This document shows, one piece after another, positions 38,814-48,138 of a stretch of DNA of 64,000 nt. Where the stretch lies: contig JAKARO010000001.1 in assembly GCA_021821885.1 (NCBI GenBank), forward strand, positions 85,906 through 149,905. Reading direction: 5' to 3'. Source of the stretch: Pseudomonadota bacterium (lineage in GTDB: Bacteria; Pseudomonadota; Gammaproteobacteria; Acidithiobacillales; Acidithiobacillaceae). How positions within the stretch are numbered: position 1 is the first letter of the stretch; each line of letters opens with the position of its first letter. The position numbers were made by a program, and so were the translations under genes. The notes below the pieces were generated by a model. That model searched no databases. It saw only the letters and a list, made by a program, of their open reading frames with translations, and was not told where the DNA came from.

Positions 38814-39413
38814 ATGGATGTTATTGAAGCGGTAAAACGAAGGCGCGCAACAAAAGCGTTTGATCCAAACCACAGAATTTCCGCGGAGGCAAAACGGGTT
38901 CTCCTGGAGACCAGTGCACTTGCGCCCAGTGCCTACAACATCCAGCACTGGCGTGTGGTAGACGTGCAGGATTCGGCGGTCCGTGAAGACATCCGGAAGG
39001 TGGCATGGGGGCAGGCCCAGGTAACCGATGCATCGCTCCTTCTGGTCCTCTGTGCGGATCTGGATGCCTGGCAGGAGAATCCCCCGCGGTATTGGGCCAC
39101 GGCCCCGCAGCCGGTCCAGGATTTTCTTCTGCCCAAGCTGGACGAGTATTACCGGGGAAAACCGCAGGTGGCCCGGGATGAAGCCATGCGCAGTCTGGGT
39201 CTTTTCGGCATGGCCCTGATGCTGGTAGCACAGGATCTGGGCTATGATTCCTGCCCCATGGACGGGTTTGATTTTGATGCGGTCGCCCGAATCATTGGTC
39301 TTCCCGAGCACTATGCCATTGGCTACATGATCGCCATAGGCAGGGGAACTGGCAACAGCTGGGAGCGCAACCGGATTCCCGTAGCAGACTGGATAGTGGA
39401 CAACCATTTCTAG
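38814..39413 (+). CDS. Nitroreductase family protein (NAD(P)H, FMN)
   Basis: A 199-residue flavoprotein of the NfsB/FRP type. The N-terminus [17 protein letters not shown] holds the FMN-phosphate Arg cluster, [14 protein letters not shown] the conserved FMN loop, and [11 protein letters not shown] the later signature. The start at 38814 follows AGGAG by eight bases; longer in-frame starts at 38742 and 38778 give atypical sequence. Members reduce nitro compounds, quinones or enones; the physiological substrate here is unknown. Confidence 0.9.
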   Translation: MDVIEAVKRRRATKAFDPNHRISAEAKRVLLETSALAPSAYNIQHWRVVDVQDSAVREDIRKVAWGQAQVTDASLLLVLCADLDAWQENPPRYWATAPQPVQDFLLPKLDEYYRGKPQVARDEAMRSLGLFGMALMLVAQDLGYDSCPMDGFDFDAVARIIGLPEHYAIGYMIAIGRGTGNSWERNRIPVADWIVDNHF

Positions 39414-39570
39414 AGGAACTGCTCCGGCCGCGTCGGCTGGAGCGGTCAATCCTTCCACGGAAATCCGGATCGGGGTTTGCCTGCCCCGCCCACGCGGGGG
39501 AAATGCTGGCCTAGATTTATCGACTGCTTTGGGGCAGACTTTACAGTCAATGTCCAATCTTCGCGAGTCT

Positions 39571-40023
39571 ATGTCTGCCGCTAGCGTACATATCCTGGTT
39601 CTGCATGGCCCCAATCTCAACCTTCTTGGGGCCCGCCAGCCCGAACATTATGGTGCCACTACCCTGGGCCAGATTGAGGAAAATCTGGCCAGGCAGGCGG
39701 CAGACCTGGGATGGGAACTGAGCAGCAAACAGAGCAACGCCGAGCATGTGCTTGTCGATGCCGTGCAGGCTGCACCGGGCCAGGGAGTCCGTTTTATTAT
39801 TCTCAATCCGGCTGCATTCACCCATACCAGCATAGCCCTGCGGGATGCCCTGGCAGCTGTGGATATACCCTTCATCGAAGTGCACCTTTCCAACATCCAT
39901 GCCCGTGAGCCTTTCCGCAAGCATTCCTATTTTTCGGATCTGGCGCAGGGGGTGATCGCGGGGCTCGGTGCGGACGGTTATTATCTTGCCCTTCAAGCCA
40001 TCCGCAGGCGCCTGCCTGGCTAG
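39571..40023 (+). CDS. aroQ: 3-dehydroquinate dehydratase, type II
   Basis: AroQ dehydrates 3-dehydroquinate in the shikimate pathway. The type II dodecamer is small (150 residues here). Motifs: [18 protein letters not shown] with the catalytic Tyr, [19 protein letters not shown], and [18 protein letters not shown] with the catalytic His. Start 39571 ([13 protein letters not shown]) fits the family; upstream in-frame starts at 39529 and 39550 have no better ribosome site. It stands directly before accB-accC, an order common in proteobacteria. Confidence 0.96.
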   Translation: MSAASVHILVLHGPNLNLLGARQPEHYGATTLGQIEENLARQAADLGWELSSKQSNAEHVLVDAVQAAPGQGVRFIILNPAAFTHTSIALRDALAAVDIPFIEVHLSNIHAREPFRKHSYFSDLAQGVIAGLGADGYYLALQAIRRRLPG

Positions 40024-40055
40024 AAAGGCCGCTCGACTCCAAAGGAAAAAAGCGC

Positions 40056-40544
40056 ATGGACATTCAATTCATCCGGCGACTGGCCGAATTGCTGGAAAAA
40101 AGCTCAATTGACGAAATTGAAGTGGTGGAAGGGGAAAGCAAGGTCCGGATCACCCGCCACCTGGCTCCCAGCATCTCACAGCCTCCGGTAACATACGCCC
40201 TGCAGGGTATGGCACCGGTACCGAATCCGTTTCCAGCCCAGTCCGCTCCATCCGCGGCCGCTGCTCCGGTCCCCGCTGCAGATGTCCCTGCCCAGCCAGA
40301 AGGCTATATGATCAAGTCGCCCATGGTGGGAACGTTCTACCGTGCGTCTTCCCCCGAGGCTTCCCCCTTCGTTGAGGAAGGGTCCGTAGTCCGGGCAGGC
40401 CAGACGCTCTGCATCATAGAAGCCATGAAGCTTCTTAACGAGATTGAGGCGGATGTGTCGGGCAAGGTTCTCAAGATTCTGGTGGCCAATGGCCAGCCGG
40501 TCGAATATGGTGAGCCACTTTTCATCGTGGCCCCCGAGTCCTGA
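40056..40544 (+). CDS. accB: Acetyl-CoA carboxylase biotin carboxyl carrier protein
   Basis: AccB carries the biotin that is carboxylated by AccC in the first step of fatty-acid synthesis. The 162 residues begin with a conserved helix ([23 protein letters not shown]), pass a Pro/Ala-rich flexible linker and end with the biotinyl domain. The biotin lysine is K125 in [12 protein letters not shown], and the E. coli-type thumb ([14 protein letters not shown]) is present. AAAGGAAA lies nine bases upstream. The stop is one base before accC. Confidence 0.97.
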   Translation: MDIQFIRRLAELLEKSSIDEIEVVEGESKVRITRHLAPSISQPPVTYALQGMAPVPNPFPAQSAPSAAAAPVPAADVPAQPEGYMIKSPMVGTFYRASSPEASPFVEEGSVVRAGQTLCIIEAMKLLNEIEADVSGKVLKILVANGQPVEYGEPLFIVAPES

Positions 40545-40545
40545 A

Positions 40546-41892
40546 ATGTTCGGCAAAATTCTTATTGCCAACCGCGGAGAAATTGCCCTACGTGTACAGA
40601 GGGCCTGCCGGGAGATGGGCATCCGTACCGTTGCCGTCCATTCGGAGCCCGACAGGGATCTCATGCATGTAAAGCTGGCCGATGAATCGGTCTGCATCGG
40701 ACCGGCACCCTCGGACCAGAGCTATCTCCATATTCCGGCTGTAATCGCTGCAGCCGAGGTCACGGATGCCGAAGCGATCCATCCGGGTTTTGGGTTCCTC
40801 TCCGAAAACGCCGATTTTGCCGAACGGGTGGAAAAAAGCGGATTTGTTTTTATAGGTCCGCGACCGGACACCATCCGTCTCATGGGAGACAAGATTGCTG
40901 CCAAGGCGGCAATGCGCAAGGCGGGCGTTCCCTGCGTTCCTGGTTCGGATGGTGTTTTGCCGGAAGATCCCTCGGAAATCCACAGGCTGGCCCGGGAAAT
41001 CGGTTACCCGGTGATCCTGAAGGCGGCCGGCGGGGGCGGCGGGCGGGGCATGCGGGTGGTACATACCGAGGCACATCTCATGAATGCAGCCAGTTTGACA
41101 GCTGCAGAGGCAGGTCGTGCCTTTGGCAATCCGGCCCTATATATGGAGAAATTTCTCGAGACCCCGCGCCATATCGAATTCCAGGTACTTTGTGATGGCC
41201 AGGGGCAATGCATTCATCTTGGGGAGCGTGACTGTTCGGTCCAGCGCCGCCACCAGAAGGTGATTGAAGAGGCTCCGGCTCCAGGTATTCGCCCGGAACA
41301 GCGGGAAGCCATGGGGAATGCCGTCGTCAGGGCATGCATTGAAATGGGATACCGCGGCGTAGGAACCATTGAATTTCTGTACGATCCGGCTTCGGAAACT
41401 TTTTATTTCATCGAAATGAACACCCGCGTGCAGGTCGAGCATCCTGTGACGGAACTGGTGACCGGAATCGATATCGTCAAGGCACAGATCCAGGTGGCAG
41501 CAGGCGAAACCCTGGCACTCCGGCAGGAAGATGTGGTTTTTCGGGGGCATGCAGTGGAGTGCCGTATCAACGCGGAGGATCCGGAACGTTTTATTCCGTC
41601 GCCGGGCCTGATTACCGCCTGGCACCCGCCAGGTGGACCCGGGATCCGGGTCGACAGCCATATCTATACTGGCTACCGTGTACCCCCTTTTTACGACTCC
41701 ATGCTTGGCAAAATCATTGCCTATGGGCAGGACCGGCAGGAAGCTATCATGCGCATGCGCAGTGCGCTTCGTGAAATCAGTTTGGAAGGTATCCAGAGCA
41801 ACATTCCCCTGCAGAGGAGGGTTCTGGAAGATGCCGGATTTTCGGCGGGTGGCGTCCATATCCACTATCTTGAGGCCCTGCTGGCCCCATGA
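40546..41892 (+). CDS. accC: Acetyl-CoA carboxylase biotin carboxylase subunit
   Basis: AccC uses ATP and bicarbonate to carboxylate biotin on AccB. The 448 residues show [17 protein letters not shown], the ATP-grasp glycine loop [12 protein letters not shown], the [12 protein letters not shown] segment, and the catalytic [14 protein letters not shown]. The start is one base past the accB stop and the end overlaps the prmA ATG (ATGA), so accB-accC-prmA are coupled. Confidence 0.98.
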   Translation: MFGKILIANRGEIALRVQRACREMGIRTVAVHSEPDRDLMHVKLADESVCIGPAPSDQSYLHIPAVIAAAEVTDAEAIHPGFGFLSENADFAERVEKSGFVFIGPRPDTIRLMGDKIAAKAAMRKAGVPCVPGSDGVLPEDPSEIHRLAREIGYPVILKAAGGGGGRGMRVVHTEAHLMNAASLTAAEAGRAFGNPALYMEKFLETPRHIEFQVLCDGQGQCIHLGERDCSVQRRHQKVIEEAPAPGIRPEQREAMGNAVVRACIEMGYRGVGTIEFLYDPASETFYFIEMNTRVQVEHPVTELVTGIDIVKAQIQVAAGETLALRQEDVVFRGHAVECRINAEDPERFIPSPGLITAWHPPGGPGIRVDSHIYTGYRVPPFYDSMLGKIIAYGQDRQEAIMRMRSALREISLEGIQSNIPLQRRVLEDAGFSAGGVHIHYLEALLAP

Positions 41893-42791
41893 GTGCCGTC
41901 TGGCTGCAGATGGAGCTGCTGGTTCCGGCAGGGCGGATTGAAGAAGTGGAAAACCGTCTCTTGGCGGCGGGTGCCGAAGCGGTCAGCTGGCTTGAAACGG
42001 AAGAGGCCGAGCCGGTTTTTACCCAGGGCCAGTACTGGCCAAGAAGCCGCTGTCAGGCCATTTTCGGCAGTCCGAAGAACGCCAGGAAGCAGCTTGATTC
42101 CCTGCTGAAGGATCCGGATTGGCAGTTCCTGGAGCCGCGGATAGATGAGCTGGAGGAGCAGGACTGGGTCAGCAGGACACAGGCCGATTTCCCGGTCCGC
42201 CAGTTTGGCCGTCTCTGGATCGCACCACACTGGGCAGAAGTGCCTGGAGACGCCATAATCCTGCGCATGGAACCTGGGCGGGCTTTTGGCACGGGAGCAC
42301 ATCCGACTACTGCGCTCTGTCTGCAGTATCTGGAAAAACGGATTTGCGGAGGAGAGTCGGTAGTGGACTATGGCTGCGGTTCCGGCATCCTCGCAATTGC
42401 TGCGCTGAAACTTGGGGCAGCTCAGGCCACCGGGGTGGATACGGATCCTGTAGCGCTGCAGGTTGCCAGGGAAAATGCGCAGCAGAACAGCGTGGATTCC
42501 CGTCTGCGCCTGTTTCTTCCGGAACGGGATGACCAGGTACCCGTGCGGGTCCTGGTGGCCAATATTCTGGCTGAACCTCTGGTGGCCCTTGCACCGGTTC
42601 TTGCAGAGCGGGTGCAGGAGGGGGGGGACATTGCCCTGTCCGGAGTTCTTCATGCCCAGGAAATGGCTGTAATGGCTGCCTATTCAGCATATTTCGATTT
42701 TTTTGCCCCCCAGCGTGATGGAGACTGGTCATTGCTGTCGGGTCGTCGCAGAAAGGGGGTCCAGGATGGAAATCCAGTGTCCGCGCTGTGA
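41889..42791 (+). CDS. prmA: Ribosomal protein L11 methyltransferase
   Basis: PrmA trimethylates several amino groups of ribosomal protein L11 using SAM. The 300 residues have the N-terminal substrate-recognition domain and, from about 120, the class I methyltransferase core: [58 protein letters not shown] and VANILAEPL, all diagnostic for PrmA. A G8 tract (42620-42627) lies inside. It overlaps accC by four bases and the next gene by 26. Confidence 0.97.
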   Translation: MSAVWLQMELLVPAGRIEEVENRLLAAGAEAVSWLETEEAEPVFTQGQYWPRSRCQAIFGSPKNARKQLDSLLKDPDWQFLEPRIDELEEQDWVSRTQADFPVRQFGRLWIAPHWAEVPGDAIILRMEPGRAFGTGAHPTTALCLQYLEKRICGGESVVDYGCGSGILAIAALKLGAAQATGVDTDPVALQVARENAQQNSVDSRLRLFLPERDDQVPVRVLVANILAEPLVALAPVLAERVQEGGDIALSGVLHAQEMAVMAAYSAYFDFFAPQRDGDWSLLSGRRRKGVQDGNPVSAL

Positions 42792-43416
42792 ATCAACCTT
42801 CGCTGTCGATCCCCAGGAACTCCATCTGCACCAAGGGGTAGTATGCTGCGGTATCTGCCAACAGCTTTTCCAGGTGCCGCTGGGAGCCCATGGGGCGGAG
42901 GCAGTGCGGGAAAGGAAAGATGGGTCCCATACGGGTCGCTACCTGCTCCCGGCCATCATTCTGGTGCTTATGCTGGCCCTGCTGCTGCAGGTGCTCTGGT
43001 GGACGCGCAGTTATGCCTACCTTGCCACTTCAACCCCCATACGCCAGTTCATGGTGCGTATGGCAAGCGCCATGGGGACAAGAGTTCCCTGGCCAGGCCC
43101 CAACTGGAAGATACGAATTATCCAGAGTACCATTTCGGTCCGGCCCGGAAATCTGGCAGTCATCCGTGGCCGTATCCAGAACGCGTCTGGCATGGTTCAG
43201 GCCTTCCCGAGACTGCAGGTAAAACTCGTCAATCCCTACGGCTCTACCATAGCCCATCTGGTATTCCGGCCCGAACAGTATTTGCCCGAAGACATTCAGG
43301 CTTCTGGAGGGTTTGCTCCTGGCGCCCGGGTTTCATTCACCCTCCAGAGTCCACAATTGTCTGCGGTTCCCGGATACCAGGTAACCGTTCTTGGCAGCAA
43401 CCCCGACAAGGAGTAG
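42766..43416 (+). CDS. Zinc-ribbon membrane protein with DUF3426 domain
   Basis: The 216-residue protein begins with an MJ0042-type zinc ribbon (C5-x2-C8 and C28-x2-C31). A single TM segment follows (LLPAIILVLMLALLLQVLWW, about residues 66-85), and then an outside DUF3426-like beta-sandwich domain (VRPGNLAVIRGRIQNASG, a FxxLxV pattern). The topology suggests a cytoplasmic zinc ribbon and a periplasmic beta domain. No function is established to my knowledge. It is placed between prmA and fis, a linkage also seen in betaproteobacteria, and starts inside the end of prmA with GGGGG upstream. Confidence 0.85.
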   Translation: MEIQCPRCESTFAVDPQELHLHQGVVCCGICQQLFQVPLGAHGAEAVRERKDGSHTGRYLLPAIILVLMLALLLQVLWWTRSYAYLATSTPIRQFMVRMASAMGTRVPWPGPNWKIRIIQSTISVRPGNLAVIRGRIQNASGMVQAFPRLQVKLVNPYGSTIAHLVFRPEQYLPEDIQASGGFAPGARVSFTLQSPQLSAVPGYQVTVLGSNPDKE

Positions 43417-43420
43417 CCCG

Positions 43421-43666
43421 GTGAGTGAATCCCAAGCCATGACCTTGCGGGAGTGCGTGGCCGCCAAGGTGGAGCGCTACCTCCAGGATCTGGGTGCTGA
43501 AGTACCCCAGGGACTGCATGCACGGGTGATGGAAGAGGTGGAGCGTGCCCTGCTGGCAAAAATACTGGAGCACTGTGAGGGCCAGAAGGGGCTGGCGGCC
43601 CAGTGGCTGGGTATCAACCGCAATACGCTCAGCAAGAAGATCCAGAACTACGGACTGGACAGGTGA
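43421..43666 (+). CDS. fis: Fis-family DNA-binding protein
   Basis: An 81-residue protein beginning at GTG 43421, chosen because AAGGAG (43408-43413) stands seven bases before it and the preceding stop is adjacent. The C-terminal half matches the Fis/NtrC helix-turn-helix: ILEHCEGQKGLAAQWLGINRNTLSKKIQNYGL. The N-terminal half contains the helical dimer region. Fis shapes nucleoid structure and activates stable RNA promoters. The last 19 bases overlap the convergent transglycosylase gene. Confidence 0.93.
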   Translation: MSESQAMTLRECVAAKVERYLQDLGAEVPQGLHARVMEEVERALLAKILEHCEGQKGLAAQWLGINRNTLSKKIQNYGLDR

Positions 43667-44322
43667 ATGACGAGGGGGGGGGTCCAGGAGGCCGCCAGGG
43701 AGGACTGCCCGACGGTATGCCCAGGATTGTCAAGGTACCGTCTATAATAGTTCATCACGAGGGGAACATAATTCTGGGTTTCTTCAAAGGGCGGGATATG
43801 GTAACCCGCCTGTATAACCGCCCTGCTCCCGGCATTGTAGGCGGCCAGGGCTAGCCGCAGGTTTCCGCCAAACCGCCTGAGCAGCTCCGCCAGGTAGGCA
43901 CTGCCCCCGTTAATGTTTTCCCTTGGACTGAAGACATTCTGGACGTCAAAGCGGGCGGCTGTAGAGGGCATCAGCTGCATGAGGCCCATGGCGCCCTTGG
44001 GGGAGACCGCCCCGGCGTTGAACCCGGACTCTACGGTAATGACGGCATTGATGAGCGCGGTGCTGAGACCAAATCGCCGGGCAGCCTGGTTAACCGCTGG
44101 CTGCAGTTCCATTCTGGTGACGGGATTGTACTGCTTTCTGGCCAGGGCCACCGGAATTGTAGAGGTATGCATTACCAGATGGTACCGGTTGTTGCCCTGA
44201 CGGATGTTGGTCAGGTGGATGACGCCGTGGCTGCCTGTGTAGGCGTATATATTCCCGGAAGCCAGTACGGTACTGAGGCCGTAAGTGGAAATGCCCAGGA
44301 GGATCCTGAGGGTACGGTTCAT
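43648..44322 (-). CDS. Lytic transglycosylase, SLT family, exported
   Basis: This 224-residue enzyme cleaves peptidoglycan between MurNAc and GlcNAc. A signal-like N-terminus (ILLGISTYGLSTVLASGNIYA) is followed by a short DUF4124-like part, then the SLT domain. The catalytic glutamate is E98 (VESGFN), with GAMGLMQLMPSTAARF and LALAAYNAG as the other motifs. The last residues are encoded over a G9 tract (43674-43682 on plus). Its start overlaps the sspB stop by four bases. A short SLT enzyme like this often serves a trans-envelope machine or wall turnover. Confidence 0.9.
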   Translation of the reverse strand: MNRTLRILLGISTYGLSTVLASGNIYAYTGSHGVIHLTNIRQGNNRYHLVMHTSTIPVALARKQYNPVTRMELQPAVNQAARRFGLSTALINAVITVESGFNAGAVSPKGAMGLMQLMPSTAARFDVQNVFSPRENINGGSAYLAELLRRFGGNLRLALAAYNAGSRAVIQAGYHIPPFEETQNYVPLVMNYYRRYLDNPGHTVGQSSLAASWTPPLVIHLSSP

Positions 44323-44744
44323 TTAATGACCCGGAGATTGGGCCGGGCTCCGCCCTTTTCTCCAGCGGATTCAATACCCGAGGGCCCTGGGGTTGGCCGC
44401 TCGGGTGGCTGGGTGGGTTCCGGAAAGCCCATGCCCTCCTGGGTTTCCGCAGCGTAAATGGCCAGTATGGCGGACATTGGAATCTCGATCTTCCGGGGAG
44501 CCCCGCCAAATCTTGCCTGAAACCGTATCCATCCTTCGCCCATCTGTAGCGCATGGGTGGCTCCGGGAGAAATATCCAGGACAATCCTGCCTTCCCGGTC
44601 GTACCCGGCCGGGACCAGCACTCCAGGAAAGTTCACCAGGGCAACGATATACGGGGTATAACCCTGTTCGCTGCACCAGGCGTAGATGCCTTGGAGGAGG
44701 TGCGGCTTGGCGGATTCGGGAAGCACCAACAAGCTCCTGTTCAA
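44319..44744 (-). CDS. sspB: ClpXP protease adaptor SspB
   Basis: SspB tethers ssrA-tagged proteins to ClpXP. The 141 residues carry KPHLLQGIYAW, TPYIVAL, the tag-binding groove strand GRIVLDISPGAT, FQARFGGAPRKIEIPMSAILAIYA, and the ClpX-binding tail RPNLRVIK at the extreme C-terminus. The start is taken as TTG 44744, because AGGAGG (44753-44758) lies eight bases upstream. An ATG at 44786 in the same frame would put that ribosome site inside the gene. sspA, often the partner gene, is not adjacent. Confidence 0.93.
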   Translation of the reverse strand: MNRSLLVLPESAKPHLLQGIYAWCSEQGYTPYIVALVNFPGVLVPAGYDREGRIVLDISPGATHALQMGEGWIRFQARFGGAPRKIEIPMSAILAIYAAETQEGMGFPEPTQPPERPTPGPSGIESAGEKGGARPNLRVIK

Positions 44745-44752
44745 GTGTCTTT

Positions 44753-44758
44753 CCTCCT
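44753..44758 (-). promoter_or_regulatory. Strong Shine-Dalgarno that fixes the sspB start
   Basis: AGGAGG on the minus strand within AAAGGAGGAA, eight bases before TTG 44744. It favours the rare TTG start over the upstream ATG at 44786. Confidence 0.75.
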
Positions 44759-44861
44759 TTTTTAGAACAGTCCTGAGGATATTCAAGGCATAGCGCGACG
44801 CCGGTACCGTTCACCGGAACCGGTAGCAGTAGTTCTGCCGGCTCCAGTGGGTAGCGGTGTC

Positions 44862-45881
44862 CTAGCTGTTGCCGGTGCTCTCCCGGTGATATTGCGTCAC
44901 CCGTTCGACTTCGCTGCGGGATCCCAGTATGACCGGTACGCGCTGGTGAAGGCTTTCCGGCTGAATCTCCAGGATCCGTTCCCTGCCAGTTGTGGCCGCC
45001 CCGCCTGCCTGCTCGACCAGGAATGCCATGGGGTTGGCCTCATAGAGCAGGCGCAGTTTTCCGGGCTTTCCTGGGGTACGGGTGTCAAACGGGTACAGGA
45101 AAATCCCTCCCCGGCAGAGAATGCGGTGGACATCCGCAACCATGGAGCCAACCCAGCGCATGTTGAAATCCTGCCCGCGGGGACCGGCAGTCCCCAGATT
45201 CAGTTCATCTATATAGCGGCGGACGGGGGCTTCCCAGTGCCGGTGGTTGCTCATGTTTATGGCATATTCCCGGGTTTCTTCGGGAATGCGCATCTGCTGG
45301 TGGGTAAGTACATATTCCCCGATGCTGGGTTCCAGGGTGAAGCCGTTGACACCATAGCCAGTGCTATAGACCAGCATGTTGCTGGAGCCATACAGGGCAT
45401 AGCCGGCACAGACCTGCTGGACCCCGGGCTGGAGAAAATCGGTGGGACCCGCATCCTTGCCCGCCACGGGTGCCCTGAGGATGCTGAAAATGGTGCCGAC
45501 GCTGATTCCCACATCAGTATTGCTGGAACCGTCCAGGGGATCGAAGAGCAGGAGATACTTTCCCCGGGGAATCCCGCCCGGAAGGGTGTACGGGCCGTCC
45601 ATTTCCTCGGAAACCATTCCGGACAGATGCCCGGTCCAGTCCATGGATTTCAGGATGGCGTCATTGGATATAATATCCAGTTTCTTCTGGATTTCGCCCT
45701 GGACGTTTCCGGTATCCGCACTGCCGAGAGCGCCAACGAGAGATCCCCGATAGACCTGGGCTCCTATAAATTTGCAGGCGACAGTAAGGTCATTGAGCAG
45801 TGCGGCGAAATCGCCGGAAGCTTCGGGGTAAAGGCGGGTTTCTTCAATGATGAACTGGCTGAGGGTGGTGCCTATCTGCAT
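44862..45881 (-). CDS. fbp: Fructose-1,6-bisphosphatase, class I
   Basis: FBPase hydrolyses fructose-1,6-bisphosphate in gluconeogenesis and the Calvin-Benson-Bassham cycle. The 339 residues hold the metal-binding [12 protein letters not shown], the SEEMDG region and the substrate site [20 protein letters not shown]. An autotroph needs this enzyme, but it does not prove autotrophy on its own. It lies 21 bases after zapD and 117 before sspB. The short gap to sspB (44745-44861) shows no gene. Confidence 0.97.
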   Translation of the reverse strand: MQIGTTLSQFIIEETRLYPEASGDFAALLNDLTVACKFIGAQVYRGSLVGALGSADTGNVQGEIQKKLDIISNDAILKSMDWTGHLSGMVSEEMDGPYTLPGGIPRGKYLLLFDPLDGSSNTDVGISVGTIFSILRAPVAGKDAGPTDFLQPGVQQVCAGYALYGSSNMLVYSTGYGVNGFTLEPSIGEYVLTHQQMRIPEETREYAINMSNHRHWEAPVRRYIDELNLGTAGPRGQDFNMRWVGSMVADVHRILCRGGIFLYPFDTRTPGKPGKLRLLYEANPMAFLVEQAGGAATTGRERILEIQPESLHQRVPVILGSRSEVERVTQYHRESTGNS

Positions 45882-45902
45882 TTGTGGATCCTTATGGCAA
45901 AA

Positions 45903-46658
45903 CTAACAAGCGCTCAATCCCAGGCGGAATGCAAGGGCCGATTCTAGCGCGTGGCCGGGGCCAGGGTCCAACCGCAGCAGAAACTGGATCTGCAGGCGGT
46001 GCAGGCCGCCGCTGATCTTCGGGTATGCCCGGTCCGACTCCCGGTCCATCTGGAGACTGACCATGGATATGGGCTGGCTGGCCTTGAGAGGGAGAGAAAA
46101 ACGTCCTTCTTCGGCGGTAGCGTCGATCCAGGAGTACGATTGCCGGAGAAAGACCAGGGTTAGCCGGATGCTTTCTTCCAGAATCTGGAATTCTTCCCGC
46201 CACTGCGCCAGACGCCGGCCCCTGTCGCCTGCATCCTGCTGTTCCCAGAAAGCCAGGAGGGGGAGATCGCAGCCTGCCAGCCCTCCGGCTACCGTGCTGC
46301 GGCCACGGACCAGCTGCAGAATTTCCTGGTGGAGCAGTTTCCCGGCGAAGGCCTGTTTCCGTTCCCGCACCCGCTGGAGGTGAAAGCCAAAACGCTGCAT
46401 CCAGGTATCCAGGGCCGCATGGTCCACATCAGGACCCTGGGACCAGAGCTGGAGAGTCTGCAGGATGCGTTCCAGTTCAAGGACCAGGTCAAGGCGCAGT
46501 TCCGGGCGCTGGCAGAAATCCAGGATCTCTAGATAGGCCCGCAGGGTGCTCCGCAGTATGGCAGGATTCGAAAGGTCCTGGTCAAGGCAGTCGAACAGCG
46601 CCTCCAGACGGAGAAAAGTCCGGATGCGTTCCTGCAGGGCGTATTCGTACTGGGTCAT
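45903..46658 (-). CDS. zapD: Cell division protein ZapD
   Basis: ZapD cross-links FtsZ filaments and stabilises the Z-ring. The 251 residues start MTQYEYALQERIRTFLRLEALFD, the family N-terminus, and include ILRSTLRAYLEILDFCQRPELR and the positively charged C-terminal half. ATG 46658 is preferred; an ATG at 46676 adds six residues, and neither has a strong ribosome site. Placement right after coaE, in the pilD-coaE-zapD order, is the conserved gammaproteobacterial arrangement and supports the name. Confidence 0.94.
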   Translation of the reverse strand: MTQYEYALQERIRTFLRLEALFDCLDQDLSNPAILRSTLRAYLEILDFCQRPELRLDLVLELERILQTLQLWSQGPDVDHAALDTWMQRFGFHLQRVRERKQAFAGKLLHQEILQLVRGRSTVAGGLAGCDLPLLAFWEQQDAGDRGRRLAQWREEFQILEESIRLTLVFLRQSYSWIDATAEEGRFSLPLKASQPISMVSLQMDRESDRAYPKISGGLHRLQIQFLLRLDPGPGHALESALAFRLGLSAC

Positions 46659-46746
46659 TTCGTTGGGTCCAGCCATCCGTGGGAGGAAATCCAAATCCGT
46701 GTCTGCCTTCCCGAGGGTGCCATAATGCGTTCCATGAGGCAAAACC

Positions 46747-47349
46747 TTATGAATCCTCCAGATGTTCCCACCATTGCTGCAGCTGGCGATGCAGCTCTTC
46801 GGGTGACCTGCGATTGGAGATGATCCATTGTGCGGAAATTCGCCGGGTTTCTGGATGGCTCTGGGCATCAATCATTACCCGGATCTGTTCCGGCGTCCAT
46901 CCGTCACGTTTCTGCAGCCGCGCTTCCTGGATCTGTCTGGAGCAGTCGATCAGCAGGGTACCGTCCAGGAGGGGCTGGTAATGGCCTTCAACCAGTAGGG
47001 GAATAACCCAGAGGATAGTGGCCTGGGGATGACGGGCTTCCAGTTCACGGCTAAGTTCGAGCAGGCGCTGGCGGATCTGGGGATGGAGCAGGGCTTCAAG
47101 CCATTTTCTGGCCTTTGGATCGGCCAGGATGGTGGCCCGGAGCCGGGCCCGGTCCAGGGTGCCATCCTGGAGCAGGATAGAGGGTCCAAAATGGCCTGTT
47201 ATCTGCAGGAGATTGGGAGTGCCCGGCAGGACAAGATCCCTTGCAATGCTGTCGGCATCCAGAACCAGCGCTCCCAGACTGGACAGGAAACCGGCGGCGT
47301 AAGTTTTGCCACTGGCGATTCCTCCTGTCAGGCCAATTCGCTTTGCCAT
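46747..47349 (-). CDS. coaE: Dephospho-CoA kinase
   Basis: CoaE phosphorylates the ribose 3'-OH of dephospho-CoA, the last step in CoA synthesis. The 200 residues begin MAKRIGLTGGIASGKT with the P-loop, then VLDADSIARDLV (CoA-site Asp), the PL..E lid region VIPLLVEGHYQPL, and C-terminal SHPETRRISAQWIISN. It abuts pilD (stop and start adjacent), the usual arrangement. Confidence 0.96.
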   Translation of the reverse strand: MAKRIGLTGGIASGKTYAAGFLSSLGALVLDADSIARDLVLPGTPNLLQITGHFGPSILLQDGTLDRARLRATILADPKARKWLEALLHPQIRQRLLELSRELEARHPQATILWVIPLLVEGHYQPLLDGTLLIDCSRQIQEARLQKRDGWTPEQIRVMIDAQSHPETRRISAQWIISNRRSPEELHRQLQQWWEHLEDS

Positions 47350-48138
47350 TCAGATGCCAAGCATGTGCAGGTAAAAGTCCGTGATTTCATGCGGCCAGAG
47401 GAGCATGAGTGCGCCACCAAGGGCCAGATAGGGTCCAAAGGGCATGGCGTATTCTTTTCCTTTTCCTCGCGCCAGATGGAAAAGGGCAACAGTTCCGCCG
47501 CTGATGGCAGCAATGAAAATGGCCAGAAACATGGACTGCCAGCCCAGCCAGGCGCCAATCATTCCCAGCAGTTTAAAGTCTCCGTGGCCCATGCCTTCGT
47601 GCCCCTTGAGGCGGGCATAGGTTTCGCCCAGCAGTCGCAGGACCCCATAGCCCAGGAGAAGGCCGAGTACTGCCCCGAGCGGACTGGTCAGGCCCAGACC
47701 CGGCCAGATCAGGCCGGAAACATTGAGAAGGAGGCCAGCTGCCATCCCCGGTTTGGTAATGCGGTCTGGCAGGAGGCGGGTTTCCAGGTCAATGATGGTT
47801 AATGCCAGAAGTGCCCAGAGAAAAACCATGTCTGGAACCACCTGCCATCCGGGACCGGCACGCGAGAAGGCCAGCCAGGCCAGTAGGGCGGCCAGCAGTT
47901 CGACCAGGGGGTAGCGCCAGGCTATGGCCGACCCACAGGCGCTGCAGCGCCCGCGCAGCAGGAGCCAGCTCATCACCGGGATATTTTCCCAAGGACGCAG
48001 ACCGTGCCCGCAATGTGGGCAGCGGGAAGCCGGGAAGGCGAGAGATTCATGCCGCGGAAGACGGTAGATGACCACGTTCAGAAAGCTTCCGACGAGAAGG
48101 CCGGTGAAAATGGCGGCAATATTCTCAAATGGTTCCAT
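47350..48138 (-). CDS. pilD: Type IV prepilin peptidase / N-methyltransferase PilD
   Basis: PilD cleaves the prepilin leader and methylates the new N-terminus. The 262 residues have an N-terminal zinc-binding loop with two CxxC pairs (CPHCGHG and CSACGSA), several TMs, and the catalytic aspartates in IDLETRLLPD and GHGDFKL. The N-methyltransferase domain is retained, so it is the full bifunctional type. The ATG overlaps the pilR stop by 14 bases. Confidence 0.95.
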   Translation of the reverse strand: MEPFENIAAIFTGLLVGSFLNVVIYRLPRHESLAFPASRCPHCGHGLRPWENIPVMSWLLLRGRCSACGSAIAWRYPLVELLAALLAWLAFSRAGPGWQVVPDMVFLWALLALTIIDLETRLLPDRITKPGMAAGLLLNVSGLIWPGLGLTSPLGAVLGLLLGYGVLRLLGETYARLKGHEGMGHGDFKLLGMIGAWLGWQSMFLAIFIAAISGGTVALFHLARGKGKEYAMPFGPYLALGGALMLLWPHEITDFYLHMLGI

